A stretch of 64,000 bases of DNA from QWPN01 sp040880915 (lineage in GTDB: Bacteria; Planctomycetota; Planctomycetia; Pirellulales; UBA1268), in assembly GCA_040880915.1 (NCBI GenBank), contig JBBEEF010000208.1, positions 1 through 64,000 on the forward strand, in the 5' to 3' direction. Below the pieces are notes generated by a model. It searched no databases. It was not told the origin of the DNA and worked only from the letters and a program-made list of their open reading frames with translations. Made by a program: the position numbers and the translations under genes. Of this stretch, positions 1 through 10,900 are shown piece after piece; the first letter of the stretch is position 1, and each line of letters opens with the position of its first letter.

Positions 1-115
1 GGGGACTGCGGCGTGCCGCACCAATTGGACACGAGCCAGGCTCAAGCGGGGTGGCCGGCGGGGTGGCCCTTGCTCCCGCAGTCCCCGGGCTCGCGCCCGG
101 GGCTTTTATGCAAGA
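1..115. repeat. REP/BIME-like palindromic element, copy 1
   Basis: The start of the window holds two parts of a dispersed GC-rich element. A middle block contains CCAATTGGACACGAGCCAGG. It is followed by a near-perfect palindrome at about 80-105 (CCCCGGGCTCGCGCCCGGGG) running into CTTTTATG. The same parts recur near 2.6, 14.1, 24.6-24.9, 29.0-29.3 and 31.4-31.6 kb, always between genes. It looks like a REP/BIME-type non-coding repeat. No coding role is proposed. The left part continues outside the window. Confidence 0.75.
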
Positions 116-284
116 GTGACGTCGGGGTTGCCCCTTGCTATCTCACCGGCCTTGAAAGCGAGCGGAGGCAGGATGCCGAAGCGAACGTCCGGCGAGATGG
201 CAAGGGCAACCCCGACCCACGCAAACTGACCCACAAACAACCCCGCTGAAACTTTTCTGGAACCCTTCCACAGGAGATCGCGCC

Positions 285-1508
285 ATGAGCCTCTTGCTAT
301 CCCGCCTCGCTACCGCCTGCCTGCTGGCCCTTGCCACACTGTTTTCAGCCCGCCCCGTCCCGGCGGCCGATGCCGCGGCCGCCGGCTCGGCCAAGCTCGC
401 CTGGGATCTGGTCCGCGCCTCGGGTGACGGCAACGCGATCCTCTCGCCGGCAAGCGTCTGGGAAGCACTCGCAATGACCCACGCCGGAGCCCGCGGAGAG
501 ACGGCCGCTGAGATCGCGGCGGTCCTCGGCATGCCCGATGACCGTGAGGCGATTGCCACGGCGGCGGCGGCGCTGCGGGAGGCCCTCGCCGAGGCCAAGG
601 GAGAGTCGATCAAACTCGAGATCGCGAACCGGCTCTGGGTTCAGACAGGCAAGCAGATCGAGGCTCCATTCACCGCGATCCTCGAGGCAAAATATGCCGC
701 CGCTGCGGGCATTGTCGACTTCGCGGCCCGCCCCGAAGACGCTCGGTCGGAGATCAACGCCTGGGTTGGCGAGCACACAGCCAAGAAGATCCCCGAGCTC
801 CTGCAGTCGGGCTCGATCACTGCGATGACGCGGCTCGTGCTCACCAATGCGATCTATATGAAGGCGGCCTGGGCCACTCCGTTTGAGAAGTCGGCCACGC
901 GGCCCGCGGCATTCATCCTGGCCGGCGGCGATGCGGCTATGGTGCCATTCATGAACAGCTCCGGACGGATGACGGCCGGCAGAGTGGGCAGCGGCGACTC
1001 GACCGCGACGGTCTGCGAGATCCCCTACGACGGCGGGCAACTCGTGATGGTGCTCGTCGTGCCGGAGAAGGCCGCCGGCCTGCCCGCGGTGCTCGCCGGC
1101 ATGAACGCAGACTGGCGAACAAACTGGAACGCCGGCGAGCCGCGGGTGCGGCAGCGGCCGGTGATCCTTTCCCTGCCCAAGTGGACCGCTCGCAAGCCAC
1201 TTGGCCTCAATGCGGCCCTCGAGTCGCTCGGCATGAAGCAGGCTTTTGTCCCAGGCGAGGCCGACCTCTCGGGCATGGACGGCACACGGGACCTATTCGT
1301 GTCAGCAGTCGTGCACGAGGGCTTCGTGGAGGTCTCGGAGGAGGGCACCGAGGCGGCCGCGGCAACCGCCGTGGTCGTGGCCACGCGGTCGGCGATCATT
1401 CCCGACGAGCCGCTCGAGGTGAAGGCCGACCGACCCTTCGCCTGGGCCGTGGTCGAACGGGCCACCGGCGCCGTCCTATTCGCTGGCACGGTCACCGATC
1501 CGCGGTAG
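285..1508 (+). CDS. secreted serpin (serine protease inhibitor)
   Basis: This 407-residue protein starts with a signal peptide (residues 1-27, hydrophobic core LLALATLFSA) and continues with a full-length serpin fold. The conserved NAIYMKAAW segment lies in the middle. Near the C-terminus is a textbook inhibitory hinge, EEGTEAAAATA, around residues 352-362. Counting from the hinge places the scissile bond at Arg368-Ser369. P1 is therefore Arg, which predicts inhibition of trypsin-like proteases. The small-residue hinge argues for an inhibitory rather than a non-inhibitory serpin. AGGAG at 272-276 sits 8 nt before the ATG and fixes the start. It appears to be a single gene followed by the ThuA gene on the same strand. 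The target protease, self or foreign, is unknown. Confidence 0.93.
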   Translation: MSLLLSRLATACLLALATLFSARPVPAADAAAAGSAKLAWDLVRASGDGNAILSPASVWEALAMTHAGARGETAAEIAAVLGMPDDREAIATAAAALREALAEAKGESIKLEIANRLWVQTGKQIEAPFTAILEAKYAAAAGIVDFAARPEDARSEINAWVGEHTAKKIPELLQSGSITAMTRLVLTNAIYMKAAWATPFEKSATRPAAFILAGGDAAMVPFMNSSGRMTAGRVGSGDSTATVCEIPYDGGQLVMVLVVPEKAAGLPAVLAGMNADWRTNWNAGEPRVRQRPVILSLPKWTARKPLGLNAALESLGMKQAFVPGEADLSGMDGTRDLFVSAVVHEGFVEVSEEGTEAAAATAVVVATRSAIIPDEPLEVKADRPFAWAVVERATGAVLFAGTVTDPR

Positions 1509-1625
1509 CGGATAACGAAGCATCCCCCCTCGGCTGCGGCCCCGCGTGAGGGCAGTTGGGGGTGCCCAGCGGGAATCTCCCCGGCCGAGATGATACCCTT
1601 CGGGTTCCACCACAGGAGTTTCAGC

Positions 1626-2483
1626 ATGCCCGCCACTACCCGTCTTATGCTCGTGATCGCCCTGGGTGCCGCGGCAGCGGCGGCGCCGGCCGCCGAACCG
1701 CTCGAGGTGCTCCTGGTCGCAGGCGGCTGCTGCCACGACTACGCCACGCAGACAAAGATTCTCAAGGCGGGGATCGAGGAGCGGATGCGGGCGGAAGTGA
1801 CCGTGGCCTACAACCCCGACAGGTCGACGAAGGCCCGGTTCGAGATCTACGAGAAGGACGACTGGGCCGTCGGCTACGACGTCGTGATCCACGACGAGTG
1901 CTCAGCCGACGTCACCGACGGACCGTACGTGGCCCGAATCCTCAGGGCCCACCGTGACGGCGTGCCCGCAGTGAATATCCACTGCGCGATGCACTCCTAT
2001 CGGTGGGGCGAGTTTCGCAAGGCCGTGACGGCCGGTGCCGACAACGCGGGCTGGTTCGAGATGGTCGGCCTGCAGTCGACCGGCCACGGACCCCAATTCC
2101 CGATCGAGATTGTTTACGACCGCGACCACCCGGTCACGAAGGGCCTCGGCAACTGGACCACGATCAACGAGGAGCTTTACAACAACGTTCAGGTGCTCTC
2201 GACCGCCCGCCCGCTGGCCACCGGCCGGCAGACCATGGCGGCAAAGCAGGACCAGCCCGATGCCAAGCCCATCGTGGCCGAGGCGGTCGTGGCCTGGACC
2301 AACGAGTTTGGGCCGAAGAAGACGCGGATCTTCAGCACGTCGCTCGGCCACAACAACGAGACCGTGGCCGATGGCCGCTACCTCGACCTGGTGACCCGCG
2401 GCATCCTCTGGGCGGCCGGCAAGCTCGCCGACGATGGCACGCCGGCGCCGGCATACGTCCTCGAGGCCGTCGCTGCCGAGTAG
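1626..2483 (+). CDS. secreted ThuA-domain protein
   Basis: The 285-residue product has a signal peptide (MPATTRLMLVIALGAAAAA) and then a ThuA-like fold, a relative of class I glutamine amidotransferases common in planctomycetes. Supporting segments are EVLLVAGGCCHDYATQ at the N-terminus, YDVVIHDECSADV, VNIHCAMHSYR and the C-terminal RIFSTSLGHNNETV, typical of ThuA proteins. The start is ATG 1626, with AGGAG at 1614-1618. An in-frame ATG at 1590 lies upstream of that site and would spoil the signal peptide. ThuA relatives occur in sugar-utilisation loci, but their chemistry is largely undefined, so no substrate is assigned. Confidence 0.85.
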   Translation: MPATTRLMLVIALGAAAAAAPAAEPLEVLLVAGGCCHDYATQTKILKAGIEERMRAEVTVAYNPDRSTKARFEIYEKDDWAVGYDVVIHDECSADVTDGPYVARILRAHRDGVPAVNIHCAMHSYRWGEFRKAVTAGADNAGWFEMVGLQSTGHGPQFPIEIVYDRDHPVTKGLGNWTTINEELYNNVQVLSTARPLATGRQTMAAKQDQPDAKPIVAEAVVAWTNEFGPKKTRIFSTSLGHNNETVADGRYLDLVTRGILWAAGKLADDGTPAPAYVLEAVAAE

Positions 2484-3082
2484 GGCCAACTGCCAGTGCC
2501 GTGGGGTGACTAAGACTGTCGGCGTGGGGTTGGGGACGCACCGCCTGAGCCTAGCTCTTGGCCAATTGGTGCGGCACGTCACAGTCCCCCAGCTCGCGCT
2601 GGCGGCTTGTATGGCCACACACTCCATGCCAAACAGGATTGCGATCTTGGGGCAACCTCTCCCCCTGCCCGCATAAAACCCCCGGGCGCGAGCCCGGGGA
2701 CTGCAGGAACAACCGCCACCCCGCCGTCGGCCCAGCACTCTTTCATGGTCGTGGCGATCCGTTCCGCGGAGGGCCGCCACTCTCCGGTCGCCTTGTCCTG
2801 CTTCAAGCTCGTTCGCATACCCGCCGAGATTCGCCACGCTGCCAAGGCTCCGTCACCCACGCCGACTGCCGCGTCAGGATGCGTCGGCTGGAGGAGCTTG
2901 GCCGTCGTGATATCTCCCGAACCTCCCAGTCTCTGCGCCGCCTCGCCAGCTTCTGAAATAGCCTCACGCCGACCTCGTAAGCCACACGATTTCAGCGATG
3001 AACAGTACATCCACGCCATGCTGCGCAGCCGGCGGAACGTCCGCCCGACCGCCGCCGGCACCCTTGCTCAGGCAGTCCGCCA
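2484..3082. other. intergenic region with repeats, no convincing gene
   Basis: About 600 nt separate the ThuA gene from the outer-membrane factor. The first part (2540-2710) carries a REP/BIME-like copy. The rest (2710-3082) is open on both strands, but neither reading resembles a known protein. The plus-strand frame ends in a GTGA overlap with the next gene, which could hint at coupling. However, it starts inside the repeat and has no family resemblance, so no gene is called. Confidence 0.5.
2540..2712. repeat. REP/BIME-like palindromic element, copy 2
   Basis: An inverted copy of the element at position 1. It contains GCCAATTGGTGCGGCAC, a first palindromic part (CAGTCCCCCAGCTCGCGCTG) and, after a spacer, a second (CCCCCGGGCGCGAGCCCGGGG, about 2678-2698) followed by ACTGCAGG. 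The two palindromes flanking a core make the BIME-like arrangement visible. Confidence 0.7.
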
Positions 3083-4708
3083 GTGACCCGCCCCGCCGCC
3101 AGAAGTGCGCTCCAGAAGCAGGCGGTCTGTCTGTTGGTGGCGGCGTGTGGGTTGGCCACAACGGGCTGCACGTCGTGGAGCCAATACTGGCGCAACAACA
3201 TGATGGTCGGGCCGGCATACATGCGGCCTCCGGCGCCGGTGGAGGTGGACTGGATCGACGCCGGCGACCCGCAGGTGCGGTCAATGTCAGACGTCGAGTC
3301 GCTGTGGTGGGAGCAGTTTCACGAACCGGTGCTCAATGGGCTGGTGCTCCAGGCCTACGAGGGAAATCTCTCGCTCCGGGAGGCTGGCTTTCGTGTGCTC
3401 GCGGCCCGGGCGTCGTACAACATCTCCGTCGGCGGATTCTTTCCACAATCGCAGACCGCCGTGGCCGCCTACGAACGATGGCAGCTGAGCCGAAACGTCG
3501 GTGCGCTGAGTGCGCTGGGCAACAACAGCTTCAGCATCTGGCAGACGGGCTTCAACCTGTCGTGGGAGTTTGATGTCTGGGGCAGGCTGCGGCGTTCCAT
3601 CGAATCGGCCGAGGGCAAATATCAGGCGAGCGTTGAGGAATATGACGGCGTGCTTGTGACCCTTATCGCGGACGTGGCCCAGCGATACGTCGAATACCGG
3701 ATCGCCTCCAAACAGGTGGCCGACCTGCGACGGCTGGCGGCCATCCAGCGGCAGTCGCTGGAACTGGCGACCAACCGCTTCCAGGGGGGCGTGACCAGCG
3801 AACTCGACGTCTCGCAGGCGCTGCTCAATCTGACCCAGACGGAGGCCTCGATCCCAAGCTATGAGCAGCAGGCGCGGATGTCCTCAAACGCGCTCTGCAC
3901 GCTAGTGGGGATTCCCCCGGAGGACCTTGCCAGCCGTCTCGGTTCGGCGGCGATCCCCTCCTCGCCGCCGGCGCTGGAGGCGGGCATCCCTGCTGACCTG
4001 CTCCGCCGGCGGCCCGACGTCCGCGCGGCCGAGCGGGAGCTCGCAGCGCAATCGGCCCAAATCGGTGTCGCCGAGGCCGACCTCTATCCCGCGTTTTCCC
4101 TCAACGGCTATCTGGGTGTGTATGCCAACGACATCGGCCAGCTCTTCGAATCCGACTCGCAGTTTGGCCTGATCGCCCCGGTCATCGACTGGAAGATCCT
4201 CAACTACGGCCGCCTGCTCAACAACATCCGCCAGCAGGATGCGAAGTTTCATTCGCTCACAGCCCGCTACCAGGAGACGGTATTGCGGGCCGGCCGCGAG
4301 GCTGAAGATGGCATCATCACCTTCATCAAGGCCCGTGAGGCCGCCGAGAAGCAGGGAGTAGCGCTCGCGGCTGCGACGCGGTCGCTCGAGCTCGTCCAGA
4401 TCCAGTACAAGGAGGGCACGGCCGATTTCAATCGCGTGTTCGTCGTCCAGAAGAACCAGGTTGAGGAGCAGATCCGGCTCAACGAGGACATCGGTGCGGT
4501 GGCTCGTGGCATGATCGATCTGTACCGTGCGCTCGGCGGCGGCTGGCAGCTGCGGCTCGACCAGTTGGCGGCCAGCGGACAGTGCTGCAAGCCTCTGCCC
4601 AGCGTGGTGGGCGGCGAGTGCGACGATTACATCGGCAAGCAGCCCCCCGCCGGCTTCGATGCCTGGTGCCTCTGGACGGAATGGCTCCGCAGCCACAAGC
4701 CGCGGTAG
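3083..4708 (+). CDS. RND-efflux outer-membrane factor (OprM/NodT family lipoprotein)
   Basis: This 541-residue protein is of the OprM/TolC type, forming the outer-membrane channel of a tripartite efflux pump. A short basic N-terminus and hydrophobic stretch (VCLLVAACGLATTGC) lead to Cys29, a plausible though non-canonical lipobox. Family segments follow: SLWWEQFHEPVLNGLVLQA, the two alpha-hairpin repeats, and LLRRRPDVRAAERELAAQSAQIGVAEADLYP in the second half. The start is GTG 3083; the next downstream ATG would delete the signal sequence. An extra Cys-rich tail of about 45 residues (three to four Cys) follows the usual end. The gene converges on the RND operon, with 45 nt between stop codons, and probably supplies its exit duct. 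Confidence 0.9.
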   Translation: MTRPAARSALQKQAVCLLVAACGLATTGCTSWSQYWRNNMMVGPAYMRPPAPVEVDWIDAGDPQVRSMSDVESLWWEQFHEPVLNGLVLQAYEGNLSLREAGFRVLAARASYNISVGGFFPQSQTAVAAYERWQLSRNVGALSALGNNSFSIWQTGFNLSWEFDVWGRLRRSIESAEGKYQASVEEYDGVLVTLIADVAQRYVEYRIASKQVADLRRLAAIQRQSLELATNRFQGGVTSELDVSQALLNLTQTEASIPSYEQQARMSSNALCTLVGIPPEDLASRLGSAAIPSSPPALEAGIPADLLRRRPDVRAAERELAAQSAQIGVAEADLYPAFSLNGYLGVYANDIGQLFESDSQFGLIAPVIDWKILNYGRLLNNIRQQDAKFHSLTARYQETVLRAGREAEDGIITFIKAREAAEKQGVALAAATRSLELVQIQYKEGTADFNRVFVVQKNQVEEQIRLNEDIGAVARGMIDLYRALGGGWQLRLDQLAASGQCCKPLPSVVGGECDDYIGKQPPAGFDAWCLWTEWLRSHKPR

Positions 4709-4753
4709 CCGCCGGGCACCGAGTGCGGGACGACGAATGTGCCGGGCCGCCAC

Positions 4754-7700
4754 TTAGCGAGGCTGGCCCAGCCGCAGCAGGGTGACGAAGAACACCGGTG
4801 TCAGGAAAATCCCGAACAGCGTCACGCCAAGCATGCCGCTGAACACCGCCAGCCCCAGCGTGCGCCGCATCTCGGCCCCGGCTCCCTCGGCCACCACCAG
4901 CGGCACCACGCCGAGGATGAAGGCCAGCGACGTCATCAGGATCGGCCGCAGCCGCAGCCGGCAGGCCTCCACCGTGGCCTCGCGAAGCGGCCTGCCATCG
5001 TGCACCAGTTGCCGGGCGAATTCCACGATCAGGATCGCGTTTTTACAGGCGAGTCCTACGAGCACCACGAAGCCGACCTGCGTGAAGATCGTGATGTCCA
5101 TCCCTGCCCAATACACGCCCACGAGCGCCGACAGCAGGCACATCGGCACGACTAGAATCACGGCCAGCGGCAGGGCCCAGCTCTCGTAGAGCGCTGCCAG
5201 CACCAGAAACACCAGCACGACGCCGAGTACGAACAGGAATGTGGCCGCCGCCCCCGAGCGGATCTGCATGAAGGCCATCTCCGTCCACTCAGCCGCCATC
5301 AGTGGCGGGATCGTCCCCTGCTGCTGCAGCCGGTCGAAATGCTCTTGCACGATTCCCAGGGCTGACGTGCTTCCCGTGCCCGGTGCCGGCTGGCCGTAGA
5401 CCGCGGCGGCGGGGTAGAGGTTGTACCGCATCACGAGTGATGGGCCGACACGGTCTTTCACCTGCACCAGTGTCGTCAGCGGCACCGGCTCGCCGCCTGC
5501 CCCGGGCACCTTGAGTTCCTCGATGGCACGCCGGACGTCGCCGCGATGCCGGGCATCGGCCTGCACGTTTACCTGCCACGACCGGCCGAAGCGGTTGAAG
5601 TTGTTGACGTAGTACGACCCCAGCTGGAACTGCAAGGTCTCGAAGAGGTTCTTGAGCGAAACCCCGACCGCGGCCGCCTTGTCCCGATCGATGTCGAGAA
5701 ACAGCCAGGGGGTGCTGGCGGTAAAGTTGGTGAACAGACCGCTTAACCGCGTGTCGTCGTCGCACGACTGCACCACAGAGCCGGCCGCCTCCGCGAGTTG
5801 GATATCGCCGTAGTCACCCCGGTCCTCGACCACGAGTTTGAAGCCCGCCACCGTGCCCAGCCCGTCGACCGGCGGCGGACCGTAGACCTCGACCCGTGCC
5901 TCGTCCACCGTCGCCTGCCACTCAGCCTGCAGCCGCGCTGCGATCGCGTCGGCCGAGGCCTGGTGTCCCCGACGTTTCGAAAACCCATCGAGCATGATGT
6001 AGACGGCGCCCCAGTTCGGGGCATTGCCGCCGAGCACCACCGACTGCCCGGCCACCGACACGGCATGCGCGACCCCAGGCTCGTCGAGCGCCCGCCGCTC
6101 GAGCGCCTCCATCACCCGCGCCGTCCGCTGCACACTGGCGCCGTCCGGAAGGGTGACGTTGGCAATCAGGTAGCCTTTGTCCTGCTGCGGAATAAATCCC
6201 ACGGGAATCTGCCTGAACATCAGGGCTGTGAGGCAGAGCAAACCGGCGAACACCAGCAGGATCGGCGTGGTCAGCCCGAGCGACCATCCCACGATTCCTG
6301 CGTAGGCCCGGGTCACGCCCGCGAATGCCGTATTGAAGCCTCGGAAGAGCCAGCCGAAGGTGAATCCCAGAGCCCGATCGACGATGTCGGGCGGGGCAGT
6401 CTTCGGCTTCAAGAGGATCGCCGCCAGCGCCGGGCTGAGCGTCAGCGAATTCACCGCCGAGAGCAGCGTCGAGACGGCGATGGTGAGGGCGAACTGCCGG
6501 AAAAACTCGCCCACGATGCCGGTGATGAAACTGCAGGGCACAAACACGGCACAGAGCACCAGCGTCACGCCGATCACCGGTCCGGTCACCTCCTCCATCG
6601 CCTTGAACGCCGCCTCTCGTGGCGCGAGTCCGTGCTCGATCCAGCGTTCGACGTTTTCCACCACCACGATCGCGTCGTCGACGACAATGCCGATCGCGAG
6701 CACCAGGCCGAAGAGCGAGAGATTATTGAGGCTGAAGCCCAGGGCCGCCATGAATGCGAACGTGCCGATGATCGCGACGGGCACCGCGACCAGGGGGATG
6801 AGCGTGGCCCGCCAGTTCTGCAGAAACAGCATCACAACCAGCGCGACGAGGATGATCGCGTCGCGGAGCGTCTTGAGCACCTCGGCCTTCGACTCCTCGA
6901 TGAACGGCGTGGTGTCGTAGACGACCTCCGCGAGCAGACCCCGGGGAAACCGCTCGCCGAGCGTTGCGAGTTTCGCCCGCACGGCCGCCGCCGTGCGGAT
7001 CGCGTTGGACCCGGGCAGCTGGTAGACGTTCATCCCCACGCTCGGCTCCCCGTCGAGCCTGCAGACCTGGTCGTATTGCTGGGCGCCGAGTTCGATCCGG
7101 GCGACATCGCCCAGCCGCACGATCACACTTGCCAGATCGGCCGTCTCGGTCACGGTCTCCTTGACGATCACATCGCTAAATTCATCGGCCGTCATCAGGC
7201 GGCCGACGGCCGAGAGCGGAATCTGGAAGGCCTGGTTGTCGGGGGCCGGCTGCTGGCCGACGCTGCCGGCGGCGACCTGGAAGTTCTGGTTTTCAAGCGC
7301 CGTGCGGATGTCTTCGGAAGACAGGGCCACCGCGGCCATCTTTTCCGGGTTCAGCCAGACCCGCATGCTGTAGTTCCGCTGTCCGATGAAATCGATGTCG
7401 CCGACGCCCTCGACTCGCAGCAGCTCGTCGCGGATCTGGATCGTCGCGTAGTTGGAAAGGAAGGTCGTGTCGTAGAGCGGTCCACCAGCGGCGTCTTTGG
7501 CGGCGGTCAAATTGATGATCATCATCGCCGCCGGCGATTTCTTCAGCACCGCCACCCCCTCCCGCTGCACCAGTTCCGGGAGGATCGGCATGGCCAGCGT
7601 CACGCGGACCTGCGTGAGCACCTGCGCCATGTTGAGATCGGTGCCCGGGGCGAAGGTGACCGTCAGCCGGTAGCGGCCGTCGTTGGTACACTGCGAGCTC

Positions 7701-7936
7701 ATCGAGACTGCGTTTTCGACGCCGCTCACCTGCTGTTCGATCGGGGCGGCAATCGTGTCGCGGACGAGCTCGGCGTTTGCCCCGGGATAGATCGTGGAGA
7801 CCTCGATCGTGGGGGGGGTGATATCGGGATACTGCGTGGTGGGCAGCGTGAAGTAGGCGACGGCCCCACAGAGCACGAGCACGATCGAGATCACCGACGC
7901 GAAGATCGGGCGTTGGATGAAGAACCGGGCGAACAT
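4754..7936 (-). CDS. RND efflux transporter, second of a tandem pair (AcrB/HAE1 family)
   Basis: A full-length 1060-residue inner-membrane proton/drug antiporter of the HAE1 family. It starts with FIQRPIFASVISIVLVLCGA (TM1), followed by a porter domain, the TM4 proton-relay motif GIVVDDAIVVVENVER with its paired Asp, and a second half ending with a TM10 segment CKNAILIVEFARQL carrying the conserved Lys. All relay residues are present, so it should be active. The start lies 4 nt downstream of the stop of the preceding RND gene, so the two are surely cotranscribed after the membrane-fusion protein. Paralogous tandem RND genes with one fusion protein are the MdtABC arrangement, where the two RND subunits form a heterotrimer. 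That analogy is inference. Confidence 0.95.
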   Translation of the reverse strand: MFARFFIQRPIFASVISIVLVLCGAVAYFTLPTTQYPDITPPTIEVSTIYPGANAELVRDTIAAPIEQQVSGVENAVSMSSQCTNDGRYRLTVTFAPGTDLNMAQVLTQVRVTLAMPILPELVQREGVAVLKKSPAAMMIINLTAAKDAAGGPLYDTTFLSNYATIQIRDELLRVEGVGDIDFIGQRNYSMRVWLNPEKMAAVALSSEDIRTALENQNFQVAAGSVGQQPAPDNQAFQIPLSAVGRLMTADEFSDVIVKETVTETADLASVIVRLGDVARIELGAQQYDQVCRLDGEPSVGMNVYQLPGSNAIRTAAAVRAKLATLGERFPRGLLAEVVYDTTPFIEESKAEVLKTLRDAIILVALVVMLFLQNWRATLIPLVAVPVAIIGTFAFMAALGFSLNNLSLFGLVLAIGIVVDDAIVVVENVERWIEHGLAPREAAFKAMEEVTGPVIGVTLVLCAVFVPCSFITGIVGEFFRQFALTIAVSTLLSAVNSLTLSPALAAILLKPKTAPPDIVDRALGFTFGWLFRGFNTAFAGVTRAYAGIVGWSLGLTTPILLVFAGLLCLTALMFRQIPVGFIPQQDKGYLIANVTLPDGASVQRTARVMEALERRALDEPGVAHAVSVAGQSVVLGGNAPNWGAVYIMLDGFSKRRGHQASADAIAARLQAEWQATVDEARVEVYGPPPVDGLGTVAGFKLVVEDRGDYGDIQLAEAAGSVVQSCDDDTRLSGLFTNFTASTPWLFLDIDRDKAAAVGVSLKNLFETLQFQLGSYYVNNFNRFGRSWQVNVQADARHRGDVRRAIEELKVPGAGGEPVPLTTLVQVKDRVGPSLVMRYNLYPAAAVYGQPAPGTGSTSALGIVQEHFDRLQQQGTIPPLMAAEWTEMAFMQIRSGAAATFLFVLGVVLVFLVLAALYESWALPLAVILVVPMCLLSALVGVYWAGMDITIFTQVGFVVLVGLACKNAILIVEFARQLVHDGRPLREATVEACRLRLRPILMTSLAFILGVVPLVVAEGAGAEMRRTLGLAVFSGMLGVTLFGIFLTPVFFVTLLRLGQPR

Positions 7937-7940
7937 GCCG

Positions 7941-10900
7941 TCAGGTCTGCCTTTCCGCAGGCGGCTTCCACAGGCCGTCGCCGAGCCGTTCGAGCACGTA
8001 GTAAAACACTGGTGTCAAAAACACGCCAAACAGCGTGACGCCGATCATGCCGGCGAAGACGGTGATGCCCAGCGACCAGCGGAGCTCGGCTCCCGCCCCC
8101 CGGGCTACCACCAGGGGAAAGACCCCGAGAATGAACGCGAGCGAGGTCATCAGGATCGGCCGCAGACGCAGCCGGCTGGCGGTGAGCGTGGCCGACCGCG
8201 GGTCATGTCCGGCGGCACGGAGCTGGCGGGCAAATTCCACGATCAGGATCGCATTCTTGCTGGCCAGACCAACGAGCACGACGAGCCCCACCTGCGCGAG
8301 GATGTCGATCGGCAGCTTCGCCACGACGAGCCCGCCGAGCGCCGCCAGCAGCGACAGTGGCACGACGAGAATCACCGCCAGTGGCTGCGACCAGCTCTCG
8401 TAGAGCGCTGCAAGCACCAGAAACACAAGCATCACGCCCAGCCCCAGGAGGATCGCCGCCGTGTTGCCGGCAGTGATCTGGAGCAGAAACACCTCCGACC
8501 ATTCGTAGGAGAAGGTGTCGGGCAACTCCGCTGCCGCCCCGGCCACCCGGTCGATCAGCACCGAGCTGCTCTCGAAGGGATTGGGAATGCCAGTCACAGG
8601 AGCTGCCGGGTAGAGGTTGTACCGCATCATCATCGCCGGGCCCATCGCGGGGCGGACGTCGAGCACCGTCGCCAGCGGCACCATCCCGCCGGCGGCGGTG
8701 GCGACCTGCAGCCTGCCCAGGTCCTCCGCCGTGCTCCGGAAGCCGGAGTCGGCCATCAGCTTCACCTGCCACGAGCGGCCGAAGCGGTTGAAGTTGTTGA
8801 CGTAGAAACTTCCGACGTCCATCTGCAGCATGCCGAAAACTGCCGCGATCGGAATGCCAAGCGCGCGGATCTTGTCACGGTCGATGTCGAGAAAATACTG
8901 CGGTGAGTCGGCCCGGTAATCGGCAACAACCATCGGAAGCTTCCACTGCTCCATGGTGCGGGCGAGGGCGTCGGTCGACTCCTGCAGCACCCGCGGCCCC
9001 TGAGCGCCGCGGTCCTGCACGTAAAACTTGAAGCCACCGGCGGTGCCGAGCCCCTTGACCGACGGTGCCGGATAAACGCCGACCACCGCGTCGGGCACCT
9101 CCGTTCGGCACCGCTCCCGCACCGCTCGGATGATGCCCATCATCGACGTCTCCGGGGTCCGGCGGCGAGCGTATTCGTCGAGCACGAGAAACATCGATCC
9201 CCAGTGGGGAGCGTTGGCGTTGTAGAGCAACGACATGCCCGCGATCGTGAGTGTGTCGGTCACGCCGGGCACCTCGCGGGCGAGCGTGTCGATGCGGTCG
9301 AGCACCTCGCCGGTGCGTTGCACGCCCGCACCGTCGGGGAGTTGGACCGTGACGATCAGGTAGCGCTGGTCTTGGAGCGGCACGAACCCGCGCGGATACG
9401 TCGCCAGAGCCCGCCAGGTCAGCACCACCAGCACGAGATAGACGAGCATCACCGCGGTGCTGCGGTTCACCAGGAAACCGACAGCCCGGAAATACCCGGC
9501 CACGACCCGCTCGAAGAACCGGTTAAAAAGCCGGAAAAACGGTCCGAGCACGCGGTCGATCAGCCACTCGAGCGGGTCCGGGGCAGCTCCGTGGGGCCGC
9601 AGCAGGATGGCTGCCAGTGCCGGGCTAAGCGTGAGCGAGTTGACCGCCGAAAGAATGGTCGACACGGCGATCGTGAGGGCGAACTGGCGGAAGAAGAGAC
9701 CGGTAACGCCGCCGATGAATGCACAGGGCACGAACACCGCGGAGAGCACGGCCGCCACGCCGATCACCGGGCCCGTGACCTCGTCCATCGCCTTGCCCGC
9801 CGCCTCCCGTGGGGAGAATCCCTCCGCGATCCACCGTTCTACGTTCTCGACCACCACAATCGCATCGTCGACCACGATGCCGATGGCGAGCACGAGGCCG
9901 AACAGCGAAAGGGTGTTGAGGCTAAACCCCATGGCGGCCATCGCGGTGAAGGTGCCGACGATCGCCACCGGTACCGCGATCAGCGGGATGACCGTGGCCC
10001 GCCAGTTCTGCAGGAACAGCAGCACCACCAGGGCCACCAGCAGGATCGCCTCCCGCAGCGTCTTGAGCACCTCCAGGATCGATTCCGTGATGAATGGCGT
10101 GGTGTCGTAGCCGATCACATAGGTGAGGCCGGAAGGGAAGCGGGTCGCGAGCTCCTGCATCTTCTCCTGGATCGCACGGGAGCATTCCAGCGCGTTGGTA
10201 TCGGGCAGCTGAAAGACGGCCAGCGCTACCACCGGCCGGCCGTTGTAATGGCACGTCTGGTCGTAGCTGGCGGCGCCGAGTTCGACGCGGGCGACATCCC
10301 GCAGCCGCACGAGCGGCGTACCCGGCACGCTAGAGTCGGAGGCCAGCACGATATCGCCGAATTGCTCGGGCGTAGACAACCGGCCGACGGCCGCGACGGC
10401 CAACTCAAGTTGCTGGTCGGCGGCGGCCGGCGACTGGCCACTCACGCCGCTGATCACCTGCGCATTCTGCTCGGCGATCGCGTCGCGGACGTGCTGCGAC
10501 GTGATCCCCCGCGCGGCCAGCTGCTCCGGATCGAGCCAGATGCGCAGGGAATAGTCGCGTTGACCGAGCAGCAGGATGTCGCCGACGCCCGGACACCGCA
10601 GCAGTTCGTCGCGCAGGTGGAGCGTCGCATAGTTGCTCATGAACACGTCGTCGTAGCGGTCGTCTGGCGAGACGAGGTCGACGGTCATCAGGATGTCAGG
10701 CGACCGCTTCTTGACGCTCACGCCCTGCTTCTGGACGACCGGAGGCAAGAGCGGCATCGCCAACTGGACCCGGTTCTGGGTCTGGACGAGCGCCAGGTTG
10801 GCGTCAGCGCCGACTTCGAATGTGAGCGTGAGCACGTAGGAGCCGTCGTTGGTCGCCTGCGACTGCATGTAGAGCAGGCGGTCGACGCCGTTGACCTGTT

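Noticed and set aside
2579..3061. Minus-strand 160-codon frame in the region before the outer-membrane factor
   Set aside because: Its C-terminal part is translated REP-like repeat and the remainder has no family resemblance; no ribosome-binding site.
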